From Bacillus sp. FJAT-28004 (lineage in GTDB: Bacteria; Bacillota; Bacilli; Paenibacillales; Paenibacillaceae), in NCBI RefSeq assembly GCF_001280845.1, contig NZ_LGHP01000004.1, positions 313,261-377,260 on the forward strand: DNA of 64,000 nucleotides. Direction: 5' to 3'. Positions 33,918-43,345 of this stretch are shown here, piece by piece (position 1 is the stretch's first letter; every line of letters starts with the position of its first letter). The notes under the pieces were generated by a model that did no database searches, was not told where the DNA came from, and saw nothing but the letters and a program-made list of their open reading frames with translations. The translations under genes were made by a program, and so were the position numbers.

Positions 33918-36551
33918 TCACCTCTCTACTGATTCCATGACAAATGCTTCGATCGTATCGCCTTCACGAACATCGTTGAAACGATCAAGCGTAATACCGC
34001 ACTCATAACCTGCTGCAACTTCTTTAGCGTCGTCTTTGAAACGTTTCAAGGACTCGATCTTGCCAGTGAAGACAACGATACCGCCACGAACCAGACGCGC
34101 TTCAGCGTTACGAGAAATTTTACCGTCAGTAATCATACAACCTGCTATTGCGCCAACTTTAGTAACTTTAAATACGTTACGAACTTCAGCGTGACCAATA
34201 ACAACCTCTTTGAAGATTGGGTCAAGCATACCCTTCATTGCTTGCTCAATCTCATCGATTACGTTGTAGATAACGCGGTGCATGCGCACATCAACTTTTT
34301 CTTGTGCAATCGTTGCTTCTGCTTGTGGATCAGGACGAACGTTAAATCCGATTACGATAGCATTGGAAGCTGACGCCAAAATGATATCCGATTCTGTAAT
34401 CGCGCCAACACCGCTATGGATGATTTTTACGCGAACGCCTTCGATTTCAATTTTTGCGAGCGAGCCTTTTAATGCTTCGGAAGAACCTTGAACGTCGGAT
34501 TTGATGATAACGTTCAGATCTTTAATTTCACCATCTTTGATATGGTTATACAGATCATCAAGCGTTACGCGTGTATTCGCACCCATATCCGATTGACGTT
34601 GTTTAATGGAACGACGGTCAGCAATATCACGGGCTTTACGCTCATCTTCAAATACCATGAACGGATCACCAGCTAGTGGAACTTCTGTTAGACCAGTAAT
34701 TTCCACTGGAGTAGAAGGACCTGCTTCTTTTAAGCGACGGCCTTTATCGTTAACCATTGCTCTAATACGACCGAAGCAGTTACCTGCAACGAAAGCATCT
34801 CCGATTTTCAAAGTACCGTGTTGAACGAGAATACGTGCAACAGGACCTTTACCTTTATCAAGCTCTGCTTCAATAACAGTAGCGCGAGCGCGTTTGTTCG
34901 GGTTAGCTTTATAATCATTCATCTCAGCAACGAGCAAAATCATTTCAAGAAGGCCTTCAAGACCAATTCTTTGTTTAGCGGAAACTTCGACGAAAATAGT
35001 GTCGCCGCCCCACTCTTCCGGAACTAGTTCATATTCTGTCATTTCTTGTTTAATTTTCTCGGTATTCGCTTCTGGCTTATCGATTTTGTTAACCGCTACG
35101 ATAATAGGAACGCCAGCTGCTTTGGCATGGTTGATGGCTTCAACTGTTTGCGGCATGATGCCGTCATCAGCTGCTACAACGATAATTGTAATGTCCGTAA
35201 CCTGCGCACCGCGAGCACGCATTAGCGTAAACGCTTCGTGACCAGGTGTATCGAGGAACGTAATTTTTTTATGGTTAATTTCGACTTGGTAAGCACCGAT
35301 GTGCTGCGTGATTCCGCCGGCTTCTCCGCCTGTTACATTCGTTTTGCGAATGGCATCAAGCAATGTTGTTTTACCGTGGTCAACGTGACCCATAATGGTA
35401 ACAACCGGTGGACGTGACACCAAATCTTCATCTTCGTCTGACTCTTCCACGGTTTCAAAGGAATCTTCCTCAACAGGAATTTTCACTTCAACCTCTACGC
35501 CGTAGTCTGTTGCGATCAAATGAATCGCATCCATATCGATTTCTTGGTTGATGGTAGCCATTACGCCTAGGAAAATCAGTTTTTTAATAACTTCTGATGC
35601 ATCCTTATGCAGCAATTTTGCCAATTCGCCAACGGTCATTGTACCGCGTACAATAATTTTCTTTGGTGTATTGTCAATTTTCTCGCGTGGCGGTTGTTGT
35701 TGGAACTTGCCGCCGCGACCTTTTTGACCACCACGGCCATTGTTGCCTCTGAAGCCGCCTGGTTTACCGTCTTCAAATCTCTTTTGGCCTGGTCTTGCGT
35801 TTCTGTTGTCATTTCCGCGAGCTTGCCCTTGTGCTGGCTTAGAGTCGAAACGACTTTGGCCGGATGAAGCTGGACGGCTGCTTGCGTCTGAACGCGGAGC
35901 GCTTGGACGGCTGCCTGTGTTGCTTTGTCCACCTTGCGATGGGCGACTTGGTCCAGATGATGCTGGACGACTGCTTTGACCGCCTTGACCTTGTCCAGGA
36001 CGGCTTGAACCCGCGTTTGAACCCGCTGGGCGATTACCTTGTCCGCCTTGTCCTTGGCTTGGACGACTGGAACTTGCGCTGCCTTGTGATGGACGGTTGT
36101 TGCTTGATTGTGATGCTGGACGATTTGTTTGTTGTCCTGCTGGTCTTTGTTCCGACTGCTGTTGGGTTGTTTGTGGTTTCGTATTAATAGAATTCATAGG
36201 CCCCTGTCTGTCTTGATTCGTATTTTTATTTTCTTGTACTGGCTGCGGCTTCCGTTCCTGCTGCTGTGGCTGCTGCGATTGCGGCTTGTTAGCAGTAGGT
36301 TGTGCAGAAGAAACCGTTACATTCGTTGTTTCCTGTGCACGCTTAGCGGCGGCATTTTGTTTAATATTGCGAAAAAAACCTTCGACCTTGTTTACCATCT
36401 CATTTTCCATCACACTCATATGGTTGTTGACAGGCAAATCCAGTCGTTTTAGAATCGTTATGATTTCTTTGCTGCTCATATTAAGTGACTTGGCATACTC
36501 GTAAACGCGCAGCTTATCTTTATTGTCCTTGCTGTCTTGTTTATTGTCCAA
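33918..36551 (-). CDS. infB: Translation initiation factor IF-2
   Basis: GTPase that places initiator tRNA on the 30S subunit and drives subunit joining. It has an N-terminal IF2_N-like domain (RVYEYAKSLNMSSKEIITILKRL), a long disordered segment rich in Gln, Ser, Gly, Arg and Pro (about residues 80-285), a second IF2_N domain, and a G domain with GHVDHGKTT near 390, DTPGH and NKID. C-terminal domains for tRNA binding follow. It has 877 residues. The start is TTG with GGAGGTG upstream, overlapping ylxQ by 11 bases. Compositional bias in the linker is strong. Confidence 0.97.
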   Translation of the reverse strand: MDNKQDSKDNKDKLRVYEYAKSLNMSSKEIITILKRLDLPVNNHMSVMENEMVNKVEGFFRNIKQNAAAKRAQETTNVTVSSAQPTANKPQSQQPQQQERKPQPVQENKNTNQDRQGPMNSINTKPQTTQQQSEQRPAGQQTNRPASQSSNNRPSQGSASSSRPSQGQGGQGNRPAGSNAGSSRPGQGQGGQSSRPASSGPSRPSQGGQSNTGSRPSAPRSDASSRPASSGQSRFDSKPAQGQARGNDNRNARPGQKRFEDGKPGGFRGNNGRGGQKGRGGKFQQQPPREKIDNTPKKIIVRGTMTVGELAKLLHKDASEVIKKLIFLGVMATINQEIDMDAIHLIATDYGVEVEVKIPVEEDSFETVEESDEDEDLVSRPPVVTIMGHVDHGKTTLLDAIRKTNVTGGEAGGITQHIGAYQVEINHKKITFLDTPGHEAFTLMRARGAQVTDITIIVVAADDGIMPQTVEAINHAKAAGVPIIVAVNKIDKPEANTEKIKQEMTEYELVPEEWGGDTIFVEVSAKQRIGLEGLLEMILLVAEMNDYKANPNKRARATVIEAELDKGKGPVARILVQHGTLKIGDAFVAGNCFGRIRAMVNDKGRRLKEAGPSTPVEITGLTEVPLAGDPFMVFEDERKARDIADRRSIKQRQSDMGANTRVTLDDLYNHIKDGEIKDLNVIIKSDVQGSSEALKGSLAKIEIEGVRVKIIHSGVGAITESDIILASASNAIVIGFNVRPDPQAEATIAQEKVDVRMHRVIYNVIDEIEQAMKGMLDPIFKEVVIGHAEVRNVFKVTKVGAIAGCMITDGKISRNAEARLVRGGIVVFTGKIESLKRFKDDAKEVAAGYECGITLDRFNDVREGDTIEAFVMESVER

Positions 36552-36873
36552 TATGATCCACCTCCGTATTATGGCTCAGATGACTCGCAATCATTTTTCC
36601 GAATTGTGCATCGGTTACCGCTATTACAACCCGTTCTGGCTTACCAATCGCCTTTCCTAGTTGCTCACGGTCGAATGCTTCGGCGAGTTGTATTCCGTAG
36701 GTGTTGCATTTGTCACGAAATTTTTTTTTCGTATTGTCTGAAGCATCTCCTGCAAGAATAACGAGATGCACTTGTTTATTTCTTACAGCTTTAAGGACAA
36801 TTTCATCGCCTGTAATCAGCTTTCCGGCACGCATTGCCATGCCAAGCTGTGATAAGCTCTTATTCTGCTTCAT
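36541..36873 (-). CDS. ylxQ: YlxQ, L7Ae-family RNA-binding protein
   Basis: A 110-residue protein of the ribosomal L7Ae/L30e/S12e/Gadd45 family. It shows GLAMRAGK-like LGMAMRAGKLITGDE at the N-terminus and HLVILAGDAS, typical of kink-turn binders. In B. subtilis YlxQ lies between ylxR and infB and binds kink-turn RNA in vitro; its cellular role is uncertain. It overlaps ylxR by 14 bases and infB by 11. Confidence 0.92.
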   Translation of the reverse strand: MKQNKSLSQLGMAMRAGKLITGDEIVLKAVRNKQVHLVILAGDASDNTKKKFRDKCNTYGIQLAEAFDREQLGKAIGKPERVVIAVTDAQFGKMIASHLSHNTEVDHIGQ

Positions 36874-37174
36874 CGCTTATCAGCTCCTTACTTGCAATAA
36901 ACTGTTCCTCTACCGCTACAAAATCCTGTTCAAGCTGATCGTAAATGTGTTCACCAACATGCTGCTTCAGTGCTCGATCAAGCGCCTTGGATTTCTTCGC
37001 TAATTTAAAGCAACTGACTTTACCGCACAAATATGCACCGCGGCCAGCTTGTTTGCCTTTCAGGTCAATCTGCACCTCTTCGGCCGGTGTCCGCACAATC
37101 CGAATGAGTTCCTTCTTCGGCATCATCTCCTGACAAGCGACGCATTTGCGAAGCGGTACTTTTCTCGGTCTCAT
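36860..37174 (-). CDS. ylxR: YlxR (RnpM), small nucleic-acid-binding protein
   Basis: DUF448 family. The family core is PLRKCVACQEMMPKKELIRIVRTP followed by GRGAYLCGKVSCFKLAKKSK; the two Cys-containing motifs are visible. Homologues have been reported to bind RNase P RNA and to affect many transcripts. At 104 residues it carries a longer acidic C-terminal tail than some homologues. It is always found next to nusA, as here. Confidence 0.9.
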   Translation of the reverse strand: MRPRKVPLRKCVACQEMMPKKELIRIVRTPAEEVQIDLKGKQAGRGAYLCGKVSCFKLAKKSKALDRALKQHVGEHIYDQLEQDFVAVEEQFIASKELISDEAE

Positions 37175-37227
37175 TGTACACCCCTCCTCTGCCAGCTGAA
37201 TTGACGCTTACCTGTTATAAAAGCAGA

Positions 37228-38325
37228 TTAGTCAATGGATACCGAATCCTGATGCATGACAGTTGTCATCGATTTCGGACGTCCATACTCCTGCTCCGCT
37301 TGCGTCTCGCTCTTAATATCGATTTTCCAGCCAGTCAGCTTAGCAGCAAGCCTTGCATTCTGTCCTTTAATACCGATCGCGAGCGATAGTTGATAATCAG
37401 GCACGATAACTCTGGCCATTTTTTCTTGTTCGAATACGATAACCTCAAGCACCTTTGAAGGGCTTAATGCATTCGCAACATATTCATCCACGCTTTCAGA
37501 CCAACGAACGATATCGATTTTCTCACCTTTAAGCTCGTTTACGATCGTCTGAACGCGCAGTCCTTTTTGACCAACACATGAACCGACTGGATCAACCTCG
37601 GAGTTACGGGAATGAACCGCAATTTTGGAACGGAAGCCTGCTTCGCGAGCTACCGACCGAATTTCTACTACTCCGTCATAGATCTCAGGCACTTCAAGCT
37701 CGAACAACCGTTTTAAAAGGCCAGGATGCGTACGAGATAAAATGATTTGAGGACCTTTAGTCGTATTTTCAACTTTCGTGATATAAGACTTCACGCGGTC
37801 ACCATGCTTAAACTTATCAGTAGGCATAAGCTCTGTCAAAGGCAATACCGCCTCAACCTTGCCCAGATCCACAAATAAATTACGAACATCTTGACGTTGA
37901 ACGATACCGTTAACGATATCTTCCTCTTTATCGATAAAAGCGTTATATATCAGTCCACGCTCTGCTTCACGAATACGTTGCGTAACAACCTGCTTCGCTG
38001 TTTGAGCAGCGATACGTCCAAAATCACGCGGCGTAACTTCAATATCCGCAATATCGTCAAGCTGATAGTGAGGATTGATTTCTCGTGATGCCTCCACTGT
38101 AATTTCCAGACGTGGATCTAGCACTTCATCGACAACGGTCTTCCGGGCGTATACTTTAATAACGCCAGTATGACGATTAATATCGACGCGCACATTTTGA
38201 GCGGTATTAAAATTTCTTTTGTAGCTGGAGATAAGTGCTGCCTCAATGGCTTCAAGGAGCACATCCTTGGTAATCCCCTTGTCTCGTTCTATTTCTTGTA
38301 GTGCTTCAATAAAATCCATACTCAT
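37228..38325 (-). CDS. nusA: Transcription termination/antitermination factor NusA
   Basis: RNA polymerase-bound elongation factor that promotes pausing and intrinsic termination. It has an N-terminal RNAP-binding domain (about 1-125), an S1 domain (about 133-200, YNAFIDKEEDIVNGIVQ), then two KH domains, with DPVGSCVGQKGLRVQTI near 250 and IGIKGQNARLAAKLTGW near 320. It has 365 residues, without the C-terminal acidic repeats of proteobacterial NusA, as usual in Firmicutes. It follows rimP and is probably self-regulated through the rimP leader. Confidence 0.97.
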   Translation of the reverse strand: MSMDFIEALQEIERDKGITKDVLLEAIEAALISSYKRNFNTAQNVRVDINRHTGVIKVYARKTVVDEVLDPRLEITVEASREINPHYQLDDIADIEVTPRDFGRIAAQTAKQVVTQRIREAERGLIYNAFIDKEEDIVNGIVQRQDVRNLFVDLGKVEAVLPLTELMPTDKFKHGDRVKSYITKVENTTKGPQIILSRTHPGLLKRLFELEVPEIYDGVVEIRSVAREAGFRSKIAVHSRNSEVDPVGSCVGQKGLRVQTIVNELKGEKIDIVRWSESVDEYVANALSPSKVLEVIVFEQEKMARVIVPDYQLSLAIGIKGQNARLAAKLTGWKIDIKSETQAEQEYGRPKSMTTVMHQDSVSID

Positions 38326-38363
38326 TGGACTGGATTTCCCCCTTTCAATATATAAACGAATAT

Positions 38364-38825
38364 TTAGAACACGATAGCGAGCCTTGCGCCAGCCACCTTA
38401 GCATAAGGAATGGTATACTCCTTTTTGGCTGTACGAACGACCGCATTTTCTCCATCAAATGAAAGTAGCAGCCCCTCAAATTCTTTAGCGCCGCTAATCG
38501 GTTCATATGTCGTTATGTAAACGTGCTTACCGATTGCTTTACGTACTTCCTCTTCATTCCTAAGCGGTCTTTCTGCTCCTGGGGAAGATACCTCTAAAAA
38601 ATAAACGTCTGTAACTGGATCATTTTTGTCCAATTGCTCACTTATGAATTCGCTGATACGACCACAGTCATCGATGTCGATGCCGCCTTCTTTATCTACG
38701 AAAATACGAAGGAAATAATTGCTTCCTTCTTTTACATACTCAATATCAACCAGTTCAAATCCATTGCTGCTGAGGTATGGTAAAACCATTTCCTGGACAG
38801 CGGCTTTGATTTTGGATGTACTCAA
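38364..38825 (-). CDS. rimP: Ribosome maturation factor RimP
   Basis: 30S assembly factor. The N-terminal domain has ELVDIEYVKEGSNYFLRIFVDKEGGIDIDDCGRIS and the middle has YFLEVSSPGAERPL, the family signature. It has 153 residues. The start is TTG with AGGAGGTC nine to ten bases upstream. It is the first gene of the nusA-infB operon. A strong promoter and an attenuator-like hairpin precede it. Confidence 0.96.
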   Translation of the reverse strand: MSTSKIKAAVQEMVLPYLSSNGFELVDIEYVKEGSNYFLRIFVDKEGGIDIDDCGRISEFISEQLDKNDPVTDVYFLEVSSPGAERPLRNEEEVRKAIGKHVYITTYEPISGAKEFEGLLLSFDGENAVVRTAKKEYTIPYAKVAGARLAIVF

Positions 38826-38881
38826 ATTCAGTTGACCTCCTGTTTATACGCACTATGCCATTTTGCCGTTTACAAAACGTA

Positions 38882-38903
38882 AAGAGTGGGTTTCCCCACT
38901 CTT
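38882..38903 (-). terminator. Leader hairpin between polC and rimP (attenuator or polC terminator)
   Basis: A 9-bp stem (38882-38890 with 38895-38903) closed by a GAAA tetraloop is followed by TTACGTTTTG, an interrupted T-run. It lies 30-50 bases after the predicted rimP transcription start, so it can terminate both polC and the rimP-nusA operon. An interrupted T-run is the type of terminator that depends on NusA. Confidence 0.75.
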
Positions 38904-38940
38904 CTGCATCAAAGTCTTTATAATCATCATTGCCAGAAAA

Positions 38941-38969
38941 ATTATAACATAACCGCACTATAGTGACAA
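38941..38969 (-). promoter_or_regulatory. Strong sigma-A promoter of the rimP-nusA-infB operon
   Basis: Minus-strand -35 TTGTCA (38964-38969), a 17-base spacer, and extended -10 TGTTATAAT (38941-38949 including TGT). It lies between the polC stop and the leader hairpin. Confidence 0.88.
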
Positions 38970-38994
38970 GAAATCTTTTCTATCCAAGCCGCTT

Positions 38995-41900
38995 CTAGAA
39001 CAGTGAAAGCTGATTGGATTCAGGCAATCCACGGAAGCAGCCCATGTTGCCAAGAACCTCAATAATCGTTTTTGTCGCCTTCGATTTCATTTGGAAATCC
39101 TCGATCGACAAGTACTCGCCATCGTCTCTTGAAGCTGCTATGTTGCGTGCCGCGTTATCGCCTATCCCCGCAATTGCAGCAAATGGCGGAATAAGCGAAT
39201 CCCCGTCTACAAGAAATTTCGTCGCATCGGAACGATACAGATCAATCGGCTTAAAAGAGAAGCCGCGAGCTGTCATTTCCAGTGACATTTCAAGCTGTGA
39301 CACCATGTTTTTCTCTTTAGGGAGTGCATTAAACCCTTTAGCCTCGATCTCGATCAACTTACGTAAAATCGCATCATACCCTTGGCATAGCAGCTCCAAA
39401 TCAAAATCGTCTGCCCTTACCGTAAAGTAAGTAGCATAATACTCTATTGGATAATAAAGCTTGAAATATGCAGTGCGAACTGCCGAGATTACATAGGCTG
39501 CAGCATGAGCTTTCGGGAACATGTACTCGATGCGGAGGCAAGAATCAATGTACCACTGCGGCACCTTGCATCGCTTCATCTCTTCGATCCACTCTGGCGT
39601 CAGACCTTTACCTTTACGCACGCTTTCTGTAATCTTGAATGCAAGTCCTGCATCCATTCCAGCTTTATATATCAAGAACAACATGATGTCATCCCGACAG
39701 CCGATTACCGTTTTGATATTGCAAGTGCCGTTCTTAATCAACTCTTGTGCATTTCCCAGCCAAACTCCCGTTCCATGAGACAGTCCGGAAATTTGCAGCA
39801 AATCCGCAAACGAAGAAGGCTGTGTCTCTTGAAGCATTTGACGAACGAATTTCGTTCCCATTTCCGGCACCCCATAAGTGGCTACCGAAGATCGAATCTG
39901 CTCGCCTGGAACGTCAAGTGCTTTTGTCGAGTTGAACATGCTCATTACTTTAGGATCGTTCATTGGAATTGACGTTGGATCAACACCAGTCAAATCCTGT
40001 AGCATCCGCATCATAGTCGGATCATCGTGTCCCAGAATATCGAGCTTAAGCAAGTTTTCATCAAACGCGTGATAGTCAAAATGGGTCGTCTTCCATTCTG
40101 CATTCACATCGTCTGCTGGAAATTGGACAGGCGTTATATCTTCAACATCGATATAATCGGGAACAACGACGATACCCCCTGGATGCTGTCCCGTGCTTCG
40201 TTTTACGCCGGTACAGCCGCTCGCTAGTCTCGCCAGTTCAGCACCGCGCCATTTCTTACCATGCTCTTCCTCATACTTCTTAGTGAAACCATAGGCCGTT
40301 TTCTCTGCAACCGTACCAATCGTTCCAGCACGGAACACACACTTCTCGCTAAACAATATTTTCGTATAGTTATGTGCAATCGGTTGATAGTCCCCTGAGA
40401 AGTTCAAATCGATATCGGGAACTTTATCGCCTTTGAATCCAAGGAAGGTTTCGAACGGAATATCCTGTCCTTCACCTTTCATCGGCTTCTCGCAATTCGG
40501 ACATAATTTATCCGGTAAGTCGAAGCCGCTCGGAATGCTGCCGTCCAAAAACCATTCGCTGTGCCTACAATCCGAATTTTTGCACAAATAATGAGCAGGC
40601 AGCGGATTAACCTCAGAAATACCTAGAAATGTTGCTACGACTGAGGAACCAACCGATCCCCTTGAGCCGACCAAATATCCATCCGCGTTGGATTTCTTTA
40701 CAAGCTTCTCCGAAATCAAGTAGTTGGCGGAAAACTTAAATTTGATAATAGGAATAAGTTCTTTTTCTAGCCTGTCGATAACGACCTGAGGAAGATCTTC
40801 CCCATACATAGACTTCGCCGTATCATAACAAGTGTTGCGAATCTCCTCGTCGGCTCCTTCAATAATGGGAGCGAACAGTCCCGTCGGGAACATGTCATAC
40901 GGCTCAAATCGATCAGCAAGCTCCACAGTATTCGTAATCACGACCTCGCGAGCTCTTGCTTCCCCTAAGAACGCAAACTCCTCCAACATTTCTTCCGTCG
41001 TACGGAAATGAGCATCGGGTTTGCGAATGCTCTTAAGCGGACTAAAGCCGGTGATTCCGTGAATCGTAATGTCACGATACATTTTGTCGCGCGGATTCAG
41101 ATAATGAACGTTGCCAGTAGCAATAACCGGCTTGCCCAGCTCATCCCCAATTTGACAGATCCGGCGATGCGCCTGCTCAATCTCCGCTCGGCTGCCGACT
41201 AACCCCTTATCTACTAAGTGCATGTAGAAATCAATCGGCTGAATTTCAAGGACATCGTAAAAACGTGCAACCTCCAGCGCTTCTTCATACGACTTGTTCA
41301 GAACGGTTTCGAAGAATTCCCCTTTTTCACAGCCGGATATAACGAGCAAACCTTCACGGTGCGCAACAAGCTTCGTTTTTGGAATCGTTGCTACCCGTTT
41401 GAAATGCTCTGTATGTGAGATGGAAATAAGCTTAAACAAGTTTTTCTTCCCCACTGCGTTAAGTGCATAAACATTGCTGTGGAATGGCCGCGAATTGGAT
41501 AAATCAATACCTACATAATCATTTAGCTGATGTAGATTCGTAATATTTCGCTCAGCCGCATCTGCAATCAAGCCATACAACACGCCGCCAAGAGCAAGGG
41601 AGTCATCTACAGCACGGTGATGATTGTCGAGACTAACCTTATATTTATCTGCTAACGTATTCAAACGATGGTTTTTGAGAGTTGGAAAAATAAATCGAGC
41701 TAGTTCCAGCGTATCGAGCACTGGATTTTTCACTTCCGGCATACCGAAAGCTTTACAGTTTGCCTGGATGAAGCCAATATCGAACCTTGCATTGTGGGCT
41801 ACGAGAACATCATCACCGATAAATTCAATGAATTCCCTAAGTTTAGGCTCAATATCTGGCTGCCCTTTTACCATATCGTCATTGATGTTAGTCAACTGCG

Positions 41901-43302
41901 TAATGTGGTAAGGGATTTTCTCATGCGGATCAATAAGGGTAGAGAAACGATCAATTTCTTTGCCATCTTGCATTTTAACGCCAGCAAGCTCAATAATTTT
42001 GTTATTGATTACAGATAACCCTGTCGTCTCTATATCAAATACAATATAAGTTGCTGTAGCAAGAGGCTCCGGTCTCGATTCCAGTACCATTGGCACTGCA
42101 TCGTTCACAATATTAGCTTCAACACCAAAAAGCACTTTAATACCATGTTTTTTGGCCGACTTATTCGCATCCGGGTAACATTGAACATTACTATGATCGG
42201 TTACTGCTATCGCCTTATGTCCCCATTTGGCAGCTGTTTTAATATAGACATCTACCGGCGTTACCGCATCCATAGCGCTCATCGTTGTATGGAGATGAAA
42301 TTCCACTCGTTTTTCTTCCGCTTTATCCATGCGATCGGCAGGTGTTCTGACCTCATGCAAATCATTCGGCATCATCACCAGCTCTGGTTCCTGCATAAAG
42401 CGGTCATATTCGATTCGGCCGCGCGCTTTAACCCATTTACCATTGGCAAGCTGGTTTAAAATTTTCACATCGTCCTTCGTCTTCGCGAACATCTTCATCG
42501 CAATTGAATCGGAGAAGTCGGTCACGTTGAACGTAAACAATGTGCTTCCGTTACGAAGCTCTTTCACTTCAAGACCAAATACAGCGCCTTGTACTGTGAT
42601 TTTTTTCTCTTCTTCGATGATGTTCATCAAAGGAACAGGTTCTTCCCGAATATCATAACCAACAGCAAGCCTGATTTCACTCTCATCTACGAGCTCAGAC
42701 TCGGATTGCGCACTCGCCATCAGCTCCTGCACATATTCACGCTCTTCCTGTACCATTCGAAGCGAGAATTCATCCAAAATCTCTTGTCTTGATTCGCTGA
42801 CAATCATTTTCACTTTGCAAGCACGCTGAAAATTCTCATTAAAGAAACGAACAATTTCATCATCTAGACGTTTCTTGCGAGCAAGCTCTAAACCTGTATT
42901 GTCAAGCAGAGAAAGGGTCAGCACATCCCCTTCTACGCTGATCGATGATTTCTGCAGCCATCCATTTACGGAAGCGATCTCGCGCTGAGCCCACTCCATG
43001 AACAAACCCCAGTATTGCAGCACGATGGATTCCGTTTCTACTACTGGATCATAGATCAATAAAAAGCTGACCGCTGCGATTGACTCAAACTTCATCCGAG
43101 CCGCCTGACAAAGCCCATTATAGGCCTGTAAAGGCACCATGGACGTTTTGCAGATGCAAAACGTCCATTCTTGATTGCTGTTGCTTACAATGACTTGATC
43201 TATATATCCATCTTGAAAATAGGTTTGTATAAGTTCTTGCGGCAGCTGAATATGCTGTAAAAGCATTTCGAAACTCTGCCGTTTTTTTGCGGTTTGGCTC
43301 AT
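38995..43302 (-). CDS. polC: DNA polymerase III subunit alpha, PolC type
   Basis: Main replicative polymerase of low-GC Gram-positive bacteria. It has an N-terminal domain, an OB-fold (about 235-315), a PHP domain (from about 333, EFHLHTTMSAMDA) interrupted by a DEDD 3'-5' exonuclease (about 419-585, VFDIETTGL), the rest of PHP, then the polymerase core with VGSRGSVGSS and the catalytic DIDLNFSGDY region, a zinc-binding CxxC pair region near 920, and a C-terminal tRNA-synthetase-like/HhH part. It has 1435 residues, full length. The ATG has AAGGAG nine bases upstream. It is co-directional with proS and rseP. Confidence 0.98.
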   Translation of the reverse strand: MSQTAKKRQSFEMLLQHIQLPQELIQTYFQDGYIDQVIVSNSNQEWTFCICKTSMVPLQAYNGLCQAARMKFESIAAVSFLLIYDPVVETESIVLQYWGLFMEWAQREIASVNGWLQKSSISVEGDVLTLSLLDNTGLELARKKRLDDEIVRFFNENFQRACKVKMIVSESRQEILDEFSLRMVQEEREYVQELMASAQSESELVDESEIRLAVGYDIREEPVPLMNIIEEEKKITVQGAVFGLEVKELRNGSTLFTFNVTDFSDSIAMKMFAKTKDDVKILNQLANGKWVKARGRIEYDRFMQEPELVMMPNDLHEVRTPADRMDKAEEKRVEFHLHTTMSAMDAVTPVDVYIKTAAKWGHKAIAVTDHSNVQCYPDANKSAKKHGIKVLFGVEANIVNDAVPMVLESRPEPLATATYIVFDIETTGLSVINNKIIELAGVKMQDGKEIDRFSTLIDPHEKIPYHITQLTNINDDMVKGQPDIEPKLREFIEFIGDDVLVAHNARFDIGFIQANCKAFGMPEVKNPVLDTLELARFIFPTLKNHRLNTLADKYKVSLDNHHRAVDDSLALGGVLYGLIADAAERNITNLHQLNDYVGIDLSNSRPFHSNVYALNAVGKKNLFKLISISHTEHFKRVATIPKTKLVAHREGLLVISGCEKGEFFETVLNKSYEEALEVARFYDVLEIQPIDFYMHLVDKGLVGSRAEIEQAHRRICQIGDELGKPVIATGNVHYLNPRDKMYRDITIHGITGFSPLKSIRKPDAHFRTTEEMLEEFAFLGEARAREVVITNTVELADRFEPYDMFPTGLFAPIIEGADEEIRNTCYDTAKSMYGEDLPQVVIDRLEKELIPIIKFKFSANYLISEKLVKKSNADGYLVGSRGSVGSSVVATFLGISEVNPLPAHYLCKNSDCRHSEWFLDGSIPSGFDLPDKLCPNCEKPMKGEGQDIPFETFLGFKGDKVPDIDLNFSGDYQPIAHNYTKILFSEKCVFRAGTIGTVAEKTAYGFTKKYEEEHGKKWRGAELARLASGCTGVKRSTGQHPGGIVVVPDYIDVEDITPVQFPADDVNAEWKTTHFDYHAFDENLLKLDILGHDDPTMMRMLQDLTGVDPTSIPMNDPKVMSMFNSTKALDVPGEQIRSSVATYGVPEMGTKFVRQMLQETQPSSFADLLQISGLSHGTGVWLGNAQELIKNGTCNIKTVIGCRDDIMLFLIYKAGMDAGLAFKITESVRKGKGLTPEWIEEMKRCKVPQWYIDSCLRIEYMFPKAHAAAYVISAVRTAYFKLYYPIEYYATYFTVRADDFDLELLCQGYDAILRKLIEIEAKGFNALPKEKNMVSQLEMSLEMTARGFSFKPIDLYRSDATKFLVDGDSLIPPFAAIAGIGDNAARNIAASRDDGEYLSIEDFQMKSKATKTIIEVLGNMGCFRGLPESNQLSLF

Positions 43303-43345
43303 AAAACTCCACTCCTTAAGATCCGAACCGAACTAGCTTCAGTCC

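Noticed and set aside
35607..36452. Several plus-strand open frames opposite infB
   Set aside because: They are mirror frames of the Gly/Ser/Gln-rich linker; composition bias keeps the opposite strand free of stops.
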